Origin: Streptomyces albospinus
GTDB lineage: Bacteria; Actinomycetota; Actinomycetes; Streptomycetales; Streptomycetaceae
Length of the DNA: 64,000 bases
Reading direction: 5' to 3'
Assembly (NCBI RefSeq): GCF_014648695.1
Contig: NZ_BMRP01000030.1
Location: 1 to 64,000, forward strand
In this document: piece by piece, positions 57,863 through 64,000 of the stretch
Numbering within the stretch: the first letter of the stretch is position 1
Layout: each line of letters opens with the position of its first letter
Program-made: the position numbers and the translations under genes
Notes under the pieces: generated by a model
Told to the model about the DNA's origin: nothing
Seen by the model: only the letters and a program-made list of their open reading frames with translations
The model's database searches: none

Positions 57863-58723
57863 TCAGACGCCCATCGGGTGCCAGACCGTCTTCGTCTCCA
57901 GGAAGGCCAGCAGCCGCTCCGTGCCCGGGTCCGCCGTCCAGTCGACGGCCCGCGGGCGCAGCACCCGCTTGAGGTTGTCGGCCGCCGCCGTCTCCAGCTC
58001 CACGGCCAGTTCGGCGCCGGCGCCGGTGAGATCGACGGCGTTGACGTCCTGGTGGGCGGCGAGCGGAGCGGCCAGCTCCGCCGTACGGCCCGAGAGGAGG
58101 TTGACCACACCGCCGGGCAGGTCGGAGGTGGCCAGCACCTCGGCCAGTGACAGCGCCGGCAGCGGGGCCTGCTCCGACGCCACCACCACGGCCGTGTTGC
58201 CGGTGACGATCGCCGGGGCGATCACCGAGACCAGGCCCAGGAACGACGACTCCTGCGGGGCCAGGACCGCGACCACACCGGTCGGCTCCGGGGCGGACAG
58301 GTTGAAGTACGGGCCCGCGACCGGGTTCGCCGAGCCGGCGATCTGGGCGACCTTGTCGGACCAGCCCGCGTACCAGACCCAGCGGTCGATCGCCGCGTCC
58401 ACCTGCGCCGCGGCCTTCGCCTTCGACAGCCCCTCGGCGTCCGCCACTTCGGCGGCGAACTGGTCCCGGCGGCCCTCCAGCATCTCCGCGGTGCGGTAGA
58501 GGATCTGGCCGCGGTTGTACGCGGTGGCGCCGGACCAGCCGCCGAACGCCTTGCGGGCGGCGACCACCGCGTCCCGCGCGTCCTTGCGGGAGGACAGCGG
58601 GGCGTTGGCGAGCCAGTTCCCCTTTGCGTCGGTCACCTCGTACACCCGCCCGCTCTCGGACCGGGGGAACTTGCCCCCGACGTACAGCTTGTAGGTCTTG
58701 AGAACGCTCAAGCGATCAGACAT
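57863..58723 (-). CDS. Half-length, catalytically incomplete aldehyde dehydrogenase paralogue
   Basis: A 286-residue protein matching only the N-terminal (NAD-binding) half of ALDH: KLYVGGKFPRSESGRVYEV, RDAVVAARKAFGGWSGATAYNRGQILYR, then PTGVVAVLAPQESSFLGLVSVIAPAIVTGNTAVVVAS. The FTGS site reads LTGA, the ELGGK catalytic-Glu segment is absent and the chain ends before any catalytic Cys. It overlaps the full ALDH gene upstream by 8 bases. The pair looks like a split version of ALDH16-type proteins, where a full ALDH domain is joined to an inactive partial one; a structural partner role is inferred. Confidence 0.82.
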   Translation of the reverse strand: MSDRLSVLKTYKLYVGGKFPRSESGRVYEVTDAKGNWLANAPLSSRKDARDAVVAARKAFGGWSGATAYNRGQILYRTAEMLEGRRDQFAAEVADAEGLSKAKAAAQVDAAIDRWVWYAGWSDKVAQIAGSANPVAGPYFNLSAPEPTGVVAVLAPQESSFLGLVSVIAPAIVTGNTAVVVASEQAPLPALSLAEVLATSDLPGGVVNLLSGRTAELAAPLAAHQDVNAVDLTGAGAELAVELETAAADNLKRVLRPRAVDWTADPGTERLLAFLETKTVWHPMGV

Positions 58724-60152
58724 CGAGGTACGCCTCCAGACCGTGCCGGCCGCCCTCGCGGCCGAAACCCGACTCCTTGTAGCCGCCGAACGGCGAGGCC
58801 GGGTCGAACTTGTTGAACGTGTTGGACCAGATGACGCCCGCGCGCAGCTTGCTCGCCATCCACAGCATCCGCGAACCCTTCTCGGTCCAGATGCCCGCCG
58901 ACAGCCCGTACGGCGTGTTGTTGGCCTTGGCCACCGCCTCCTCCGGCGTGCGGAAGGTCAGCACGGACAGCACCGGGCCGAAGACCTCCTCGCGGGCGAT
59001 CCGGTGGGCCTGGGTGACGCCGGTGAACAGGGTCGGCGCGAACCAGTAGCCGGAGCCCGGCAGTTCGCACGCCGGCGACCAGCGCTCGGCGCCCTCGGCC
59101 TCGCCCGCGTCGGCGAGCTCGGTGATCCGGGCCAGCTGCTCGGCCGAGTTGATCGCGCCGATGTCGGTGTTCTTGTCGAGCGGGTCGCCGACCCGGAGGG
59201 TGGCCATCCGCCGCTTCAGCGCGTCCAGCAGCTCGTCCTGGACCGACTCCTGGACCAGCAGCCGCGAACCGGCGCAGCAGACGTGGCCCTGGTTGAAGAA
59301 GATGCCGTTGACGATGCCCTCGACGGCCTGGTCGAGCGGCGCGTCGTCGAAGACGATGTTGGCCGCCTTGCCGCCCAGTTCGAGGGTGAGCTTCTTGTCC
59401 GTACCGGCGACCGTGCGGGCGATCGCCTTGCCGACCTCGGTGGAGCCGGTGAACGCGACCTTGTCGATGCCGGGGTGGGCCACCAGCGCGGCGCCGGTCG
59501 AGCCGTCACCGGTGACGATGTTGACGACGCCCTTGGGGAGGCCCGCCTGGCGGCAGATGTCCGCGAAGAACAGCGCGGACAGCGGGGTGGTCTCGGCGGG
59601 CTTGAGGACGACGGTGTTGCCGCAGGCCAGCGCCGGGGCGACCTTCCACGCCAGCATGAGGAGCGGGAAGTTCCACGGGATGACCTGGCCGGCCACGCCC
59701 AGCGGCCTGGGGTCCGGCCCGAAGCCCGCGTGGCCCAGCTTGTCCGCCCAGCCCGCGTAGTAGAAGAAGTGCGCGGCCACCAGCGGCAGATCGGCGTCCC
59801 GCGACTCGCGGATCGGCTTGCCGTTGTCCAGCGTCTCCAGGACGGCCAGCTCGCGCGAGCGCTCCTGGATGATCCGGGCGATCCGGAAGAGGTACTTGGC
59901 GCGCTCGGCGCCGGGCAGCGCGGACCACTTCCCGAACGCGGTGCGGGCGGCCTTCACGGCCCGGTCGACGTCGTCGGCGGTGCCCTGGGTGTACTCGGCC
60001 AGCACCTCTTCGGTGGCGGGCGAGACGGTCTTGCGCAGGTCGCCGCCCGTGCCCTCGGTGAACTCGCCGTCGATGAACAGCCCGTAGGCCGGTGCCAGGT
60101 CGACGACCGCGCGGGACTCGGGCGCCGGTGCGTAGTCAAATGCTGAGCTCAT
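58716..60152 (-). CDS. Aldehyde dehydrogenase (NAD-dependent)
   Basis: A 478-residue full-length ALDH. GVAGQVIPWNFPLLMLAWKVAPALACGNTVVLKPAE (cofactor), FTGSTEVGKAI, catalytic Glu in LTLELGGKAANIVF, catalytic Cys in GHVCCAGSRLLVQ, and EEVFGPVLSVLTF are all present. It begins 6 bases after deoC, so it is well placed to oxidise acetaldehyde produced by deoxyribose-phosphate cleavage (inference); the exact substrate is not shown. ATG 60152 (MSSAFDYAPAPES). It overlaps the half-ALDH start by 8 bases, indicating coupled translation. Confidence 0.93.
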   Translation of the reverse strand: MSSAFDYAPAPESRAVVDLAPAYGLFIDGEFTEGTGGDLRKTVSPATEEVLAEYTQGTADDVDRAVKAARTAFGKWSALPGAERAKYLFRIARIIQERSRELAVLETLDNGKPIRESRDADLPLVAAHFFYYAGWADKLGHAGFGPDPRPLGVAGQVIPWNFPLLMLAWKVAPALACGNTVVLKPAETTPLSALFFADICRQAGLPKGVVNIVTGDGSTGAALVAHPGIDKVAFTGSTEVGKAIARTVAGTDKKLTLELGGKAANIVFDDAPLDQAVEGIVNGIFFNQGHVCCAGSRLLVQESVQDELLDALKRRMATLRVGDPLDKNTDIGAINSAEQLARITELADAGEAEGAERWSPACELPGSGYWFAPTLFTGVTQAHRIAREEVFGPVLSVLTFRTPEEAVAKANNTPYGLSAGIWTEKGSRMLWMASKLRAGVIWSNTFNKFDPASPFGGYKESGFGREGGRHGLEAYLDV

Positions 60153-60158
60153 AGCGGT

Positions 60159-61163
60159 TCAGTCCACCGTCACGTAGTCGGGGCCGGAGTAGCGGCCGGT
60201 GCTGAGCTTCTGGCGCTGCATCAGCAGGTCGTTGAGGAGGCTGGAGGCGCCGAAGCGGAACCAGTCGGCATTGAGCCAGTCCTCGCCCACCGTCTCGTTG
60301 ACCATCACCAGGTACTTGAGCGCGTCCTTGGTGGTCCGGATGCCGCCGGCCGGCTTCACGCCGACCTGGATGCCGGCCTGCGCGCGGAAGTCGCGGACGG
60401 CTTCGAGCATGAGGAGGGTGACCGGCGGCGTGGCGTTCACGGCCACCTTGCCCGTCGAGGTCTTGATGAAGTCGGCGCCCGCGAGCATCGCGAGCCAGGA
60501 GACCCGGCGGACGTTGTCGTACGTCTGGAGCTCGCCGGTCTCGAAGATCACCTTGAGGTGCGCGGCCGTACCGTCGGGGCGTACGCACGCCTCCTTGACG
60601 GCCTTGATCTCCTCGAAGACGTCCAGGTAGCGGCCGGAGAGGAAGGCGCCACGGTCGATCACCATGTCGATCTCGTCGGCGCCGGCCGCCACCGCGTCCC
60701 GGGTGTCGGCCAGCTTGACCGGCAGCGCCGCCCGGCCCGCCGGGAAGGCGGTGGCGACGGACGCGACGTGGATCCCGGAACCGGCCAGCGCCTCCTTGGC
60801 GGTGGCGACCATGTCCGGATAGACGCAGATCGCCGCGACCTTGGGGACGGACCGGTCCGTCGGGTCCGGATGGATGCCCTTGGCGCACAGCGCCCGGACC
60901 TTGCCGGGGGTGTCCGCGCCTTCGAGCGTCGTCAGGTCGATCATCGAGATGGCCAGGTCGATGGCGTACGCCTTCGCCGTGGTCTTGATCGAACGGGTGC
61001 CGAGCGCGGCGGCGCGGGCCTGGAGCCCTACCGCGTCGACGCCGGGGAGTCCGTGCAGGAAACGGCGCAGCGCTCCGTCGGAGGCGGTCACATCCGCCAT
61101 CGACGCCAGTCGCCCCGCGGCTTCGTTGCCGGATGCGGGTACTTCCGAAATGGCAGTGGGCAT
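60159..61163 (-). CDS. deoC: Deoxyribose-phosphate aldolase
   Basis: A 334-residue class I aldolase cleaving 2-deoxyribose 5-phosphate to glyceraldehyde 3-phosphate and acetaldehyde. KVAAICVYPDMVATAKEAL, EIDMVIDRGAFLSGRYLDVFEEI, LKVIFETGEL, the Schiff-base Lys in GADFIKTSTGK and GVKPAGGIRT (second Lys) are all visible. It is of the longer type, with about 70 extra N-terminal residues (GLPGVDAVGLQARAAALGTRSI). ATG 61163 is preferred; GTG 61169 is possible. A regulon box lies about 20 bases upstream. First gene of deoC-ALDH-halfALDH. Confidence 0.95.
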   Translation of the reverse strand: MPTAISEVPASGNEAAGRLASMADVTASDGALRRFLHGLPGVDAVGLQARAAALGTRSIKTTAKAYAIDLAISMIDLTTLEGADTPGKVRALCAKGIHPDPTDRSVPKVAAICVYPDMVATAKEALAGSGIHVASVATAFPAGRAALPVKLADTRDAVAAGADEIDMVIDRGAFLSGRYLDVFEEIKAVKEACVRPDGTAAHLKVIFETGELQTYDNVRRVSWLAMLAGADFIKTSTGKVAVNATPPVTLLMLEAVRDFRAQAGIQVGVKPAGGIRTTKDALKYLVMVNETVGEDWLNADWFRFGASSLLNDLLMQRQKLSTGRYSGPDYVTVD

Positions 61164-61182
61164 GGTCACGAGGGGAGCATAT

Positions 61183-61194
61183 CTACGCGCGTAG
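61183..61194. promoter_or_regulatory. Nucleoside-regulon box 5 (upstream of deoC)
   Basis: Exact CTACGCGCGTAG. On the minus strand it runs into TAGATATGC, a possible -10, so a bound protein would cover the promoter. It ends 20 bases upstream of the deoC ATG. Confidence 0.75.
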
Positions 61195-61320
61195 CGACAT
61201 GCCAGCCCCCCTGCGCGGACGAGTTTGGGGCGGCCGTCCGCCGCGGGCCGCCGCCATCGATGCCGTACCGCAATATCCACTCCGTGTCCGGCATCCGGAC
61301 AGTCGGGCAGAATCGGCGGC

Positions 61321-61947
61321 ATGACGAGCCCGGACCGGTCCACCTCGCCCCAGCAGCAGTACGCGGAGCGCAGCTACCGCTCGCCCGCGGCCCTGGCCGG
61401 CGGCGCGCTGCTCCTCCTGCTCGGCCTCTGGCTCGGTGCCGACGCGGTGCTGCGCGGCACCGCCCACACCAAGCTCACCGCGGTCTTCGTCCTCCTCCTC
61501 GGCGTGCCGCTGGTCGTCGCCTTCACCCTGCGGCCCCTGGTCAGGGCGGGCGAGGACCGGCTGACGGTGCGCAACCCGTTCCGTACGATCACGCTGCCCT
61601 GGTCCGCCGTCGAGGAGCTGCGGGCGACCTTCTCCGCCGAGGTGCTCACCGGCGGCGGCAAGTACCAGCTCTGGGCCATCCCGGTCTCGCTGCGCCAGCG
61701 CAAGAAGGCCGCCCGGCAGGCGGACCGCGGCGCGGGCGCGGCCCGGCCCCGCTTCGGGCTCCAGGCGGACACCGGCCCGGTGCCGCGCGCGATGGCCGAC
61801 CAGGCCCTGGAGGAGCTGCGCGAGATCAGGGAACGCGCGGCCCACCGCGAGAGCGCGCAGGGCGAGCCGGAGGTGCGCTGGTCGTATGCGGTCATCGCGC
61901 CGAGCGTGGTCGGCGCGGTGGGGCTCGCGGTGATGCTGGCGCTGTAG
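61321..61947 (+). CDS. PH-domain-like membrane protein
   Basis: A 208-residue protein with two N-terminal membrane helices (ALAGGALLLLLGLWLGADAVL and KLTAVFVLLLGVPLVVAFTL), a bacterial PH-like region (VRAGEDRLTVRNPFRTITLPWSAVEELRATFSAEVLTGGGKYQLWAIPVSLR), a charged linker, and a C-terminal helix (AVIAPSVVGAVGLAVMLAL). This is the common Streptomyces layout of PH-domain (bPH6-like) proteins of unknown role. ATG 61321 is divergent from deoC and converges on the mannosyltransferase gene. Confidence 0.82.
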   Translation: MTSPDRSTSPQQQYAERSYRSPAALAGGALLLLLGLWLGADAVLRGTAHTKLTAVFVLLLGVPLVVAFTLRPLVRAGEDRLTVRNPFRTITLPWSAVEELRATFSAEVLTGGGKYQLWAIPVSLRQRKKAARQADRGAGAARPRFGLQADTGPVPRAMADQALEELREIRERAAHRESAQGEPEVRWSYAVIAPSVVGAVGLAVMLAL

Positions 61948-61975
61948 CGGCGCCGACGTCCCCGGACGCGCCCGG

Positions 61976-63211
61976 CTACGGCGCGCCGGTGTACACCAGC
62001 GTCATGTACGCGCCCACGTAGGCGGACGCCAACGCGGCACCGCCCAGCGCGAGTACGGCCGTCCGGCGCCGCGCCCGGACGATCCCGCGGGCCAGCGGCA
62101 GCAGCAGCGGGAAGCCGGGCAGCAGGAAGCGGGCGCGCGGGAAGTACACCCCGCCGCTGCCCAGCACGATCGCCAGCAGCACCCCGCTGAACACCAGCAG
62201 CGGCAGCGGCTGCCGGTCGGCCACGCACAGCACGTACAGCGCGCCCGACCCGATCAGCACCAGCGACACCACGACGTAGAACAGCTGCGGCCGGGCCTGT
62301 TGGCCGAGGATCGAGCGGAGCGAGCGCAGCGTCTCGGCGCCGCCGTCCCACTCGTTGTGCCACATCCTCTGGACCGCGAAGTAGCCGTCGGCGCGGCCGA
62401 GTCGCCGCCCCACCCAGCCGACGTACCCGAGCCAGCCGAGGGGCGCGAGGAGCGCGGCGGCGAGCAGCCGGGGGGCGGGCGGGCGCGACGCCGCACCGCC
62501 GGGCCGCCGCCGGAGGGCGAGCAGCGCGCACAGCGAGACCGCCGCGGCGAGCGCGAGGCCCGTGGGGCGGGTCAGGCCGGCGAGCAGCGCGAGGCCGCCG
62601 GCCGCGAGCCAGCGCCCCGTCAGCACCGCGTACAGCGACCAGGCGACCAGCGCCGTGAACAGCGACTCCGTGTAGCCCATCCACTCGATCACGGCGACCG
62701 GGGCGGCGCCCCACAGGACCGCCAGGACGGTGCCGACCCGGCGCCCGTGGAGCCGGTCGCCGACCGCGAAGACCCCCCACGCCGCGAGCAGCGAGCAGCC
62801 GACGGCGATCAGCAGCCCCGCCGTGGCCCGGGAGCCGGGCATGACCACCGCGACGGCCTTGATGAGCACCGGGTAGAGGGGGAAGAAGGCGAGGTTGTTC
62901 TCGTGGTAGCCCTCGGAGCCGTCGGGGCCCTGGCCGCCGAGGGTGTGCTCGTAACCGTGGCCGGCGATGCCGAGGTACCAGTCCGAGTCCCACTGGGTGG
63001 CCAGCAGCGGCCACAGCCCGTGGTGCCGGATGTGCGCCCACTTCATCAGGACGAGGGTCCCCAGGGCGCGGACGGCGGCGTAGCCGAGCAGCGCGGGCGC
63101 GGCCCTGCGGAGCGCCGCGGCCAGGATGCCGGCCAGCTCGCACCGCCGGGACGGCGGCGGCCCCGCGGGCGCCGGGCCGGTGGCGGTCGGCGGGGGTGCG
63201 GTCGTGGGCAC
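61976..63211 (-). CDS. PIG-V/mannosyltransferase-like integral membrane glycosyltransferase
   Basis: A 411-residue polytopic membrane protein with about ten helices. WDSDWYLGIAGHGYEHTLGG followed by NNLAFFPLYPVLIKAVAV (D/W-rich loop after the first helix) and WMGYTESLFTALVAWSLYAVLTGRWLAAGGLALLAGLTRPTGLALA are signatures of the PIG-V-like actinobacterial mannosyltransferases using lipid-phosphate sugars. It may glycosylate secreted proteins or lipids. GTG 63211 has AGGAG at good distance. It is monocistronic. Confidence 0.88.
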   Translation of the reverse strand: MPTTAPPPTATGPAPAGPPPSRRCELAGILAAALRRAAPALLGYAAVRALGTLVLMKWAHIRHHGLWPLLATQWDSDWYLGIAGHGYEHTLGGQGPDGSEGYHENNLAFFPLYPVLIKAVAVVMPGSRATAGLLIAVGCSLLAAWGVFAVGDRLHGRRVGTVLAVLWGAAPVAVIEWMGYTESLFTALVAWSLYAVLTGRWLAAGGLALLAGLTRPTGLALAAAVSLCALLALRRRPGGAASRPPAPRLLAAALLAPLGWLGYVGWVGRRLGRADGYFAVQRMWHNEWDGGAETLRSLRSILGQQARPQLFYVVVSLVLIGSGALYVLCVADRQPLPLLVFSGVLLAIVLGSGGVYFPRARFLLPGFPLLLPLARGIVRARRRTAVLALGGAALASAYVGAYMTLVYTGAP

Positions 63212-63437
63212 GGCGCAACTCCTGGAGGACTGGGTCCGGGCGCGGGGAACGTCCGGCTCCAGCGTTCCGCGCTCCGGCCCGGCCCGCCGTGGAGAGCTGC
63301 GACAGGTGCAGTACGGGTGTCACCCGTAAGGGCCGGGCTCCCGCGGGCCGGGCCGTCTGGTGACCGTCAGGCCGGGAGGTGCCATGTCCGGGATGCTGGA
63401 GTCGGCCAGCGAGGGCACCCGTGACCAGGAAGATTCC

Positions 63438-63995
63438 TCATCCCCTGTGCGGAACCGGCCGGCCGGGACTCCCCAGCCAAGGCGTGTGCCGGCCGTCGGC
63501 AGCCACGCTCATGCCGAAGTGCTCCGGGCGGGGGCAGCCATGGCTTCTCCACCAGTGGTAGGCCGCCTCGACCTCGCTCCAGAGGCGGCGGTGGCCGTGC
63601 TCCCAGACGGTGAACCGTTTGTCCGTCTCTCCGTCGTAGTCGATGGCGGCCCAGGACGTGGCGTCGACGGTGGCCAACCAGAGACGGGCGGACACCCCTT
63701 CGACGTCGGGGTCTTCGTGCCAGGTCCACCACACGTCGGGGAGTTGGAGGCCGATGGCGAACTGGGCCGCCCAGTCGTCCCCGGTGACGCTCCGGGGAGA
63801 CAGGGTGGTGGATCTTTCGTCGGGTACGTGTCCGTCCCTGACCACGTCGCGGAAGATCCGAAGGTCGGTGCGTTGGCCGCGCATGAGCATGAATGCGGAA
63901 CGGGGGTGGAAGGTGCCGGAGGCGCTCCCGTCGGAATCCGCGGTGAGGCGCAGGAGGCCGTAGCAGAGCCAGGGCGATTCCCAGGGAAGGAGCAT
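63438..63995 (-). CDS. Hypothetical protein at window edge (may extend beyond it)
   Basis: A 185-residue frame, rich in Trp: LPDVWWTWHEDPDVEGVSARLWLATVDATSWAAIDYDG, RFTVWEHGHRRLWSEVEAAYHWWRSHGCPRPEHFGMSVAADGRHTPWLGSP. I do not recognise a named domain, though the sequence looks coding and folded. The only start in view is ATG 63995, preceded by an open codon at the border; the gene may begin outside the window. The 226-base gap to the next gene (63212-63437) holds GC-rich inverted pieces but no clear gene. Confidence 0.6.
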   Translation of the reverse strand: MLLPWESPWLCYGLLRLTADSDGSASGTFHPRSAFMLMRGQRTDLRIFRDVVRDGHVPDERSTTLSPRSVTGDDWAAQFAIGLQLPDVWWTWHEDPDVEGVSARLWLATVDATSWAAIDYDGETDKRFTVWEHGHRRLWSEVEAAYHWWRSHGCPRPEHFGMSVAADGRHTPWLGSPGRPVPHRG

Positions 63996-64000
63996 GACAC

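Overview
The window is chromosomal DNA of very high G+C with third-position GC bias, GTG starts, stop/start overlaps (ATGA, GTGA, TGATG) and a gene set typical of Streptomyces: DUF397 and DUF5753 proteins, a HicB-like/DUF4097 pair, SigQ-AfsQ1-AfsQ2-AfsQ3, and a Kdn/sialic-acid-like wall polymer locus. I know the order (sdh operon, ECF sigma factor, acyl-CoA mutase, wall polymer cluster, nucleoside transport and salvage, afsQ, deoC) from the core chromosome arm of model Streptomyces. I therefore read the window as core genome with small decayed or accessory patches. I found no transposase, integrase, tRNA, rRNA or CRISPR array.

Layout. 1-3.2 kb: end of an unknown gene, an FBP-type zinc protein, a divergent hydrolase/MerR pair and a DUF5937-type regulator that lost its DNA-binding domain. 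3.2-6.6 kb: succinate dehydrogenase sdhCDAB on the minus strand. 6.8-12.4 kb: OHCU decarboxylase, a GH20 lipoprotein, an ECF sigma factor with a membrane partner, and a peptidoglycan-binding protein. 12.5-23.2 kb: acyl-CoA mutase, P450, DUF4097 plus ribbon-helix-helix (RHH) operon with an unusual 10-bp repeat field upstream, gluconate genes gntR/gntK/gntP, and an FAD monooxygenase/TetR pair with twin operators. 23.2-31.9 kb: two divergent operons for a nonulosonic-acid (probably Kdn) wall polymer. 32-40.5 kb: M20 amidohydrolase, then a BmpA-type nucleoside ABC transporter with cytidine deaminase and thymidine phosphorylase. 40.5-41.6 kb: a deletion scar joining fragments of two divergent genes. 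41.7-48.6 kb: MFS/LysR pair and a three-gene operon (STAND-type NTPase plus two APH-fold kinases). 48.7-52.1 kb: pseudo-hydrolase, adenosine deaminase, a small secreted protein, PspC and VanZ proteins. 52.2-57.8 kb: afsQ3-afsQ2-afsQ1 and divergent sigQ, a uridine-kinase-like protein and a small exported protein. 57.9-64 kb: deoC, ALDH and half-ALDH operon, PH-domain protein, a mannosyltransferase-like membrane protein and an edge gene.

How parts work together. Nucleosides imported by the transporter (33.4-38.7 kb) can be processed by cytidine deaminase, thymidine phosphorylase, adenosine deaminase and deoxyribose-phosphate aldolase. Acetaldehyde from DeoC can be oxidised by the adjacent ALDH. 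The promoters or leaders of these scattered units share a palindrome, CTACGCGCGTAG, exact at three sites and 10 of 12 at two more. I infer a local nucleoside regulon whose regulator is outside the window. This is the strongest unexplained signal.

Other notable structure: a 19-unit degenerate 10-bp tandem array upstream of an RHH gene; palindromic mini-elements carried in frame inside two genes; a possible ATC start codon (or start loss) on the transporter ATPase; and an apparent split counterpart of a two-domain ALDH. Coordinates and motifs were read by eye; family assignments come from memory of conserved motifs, not from searches.
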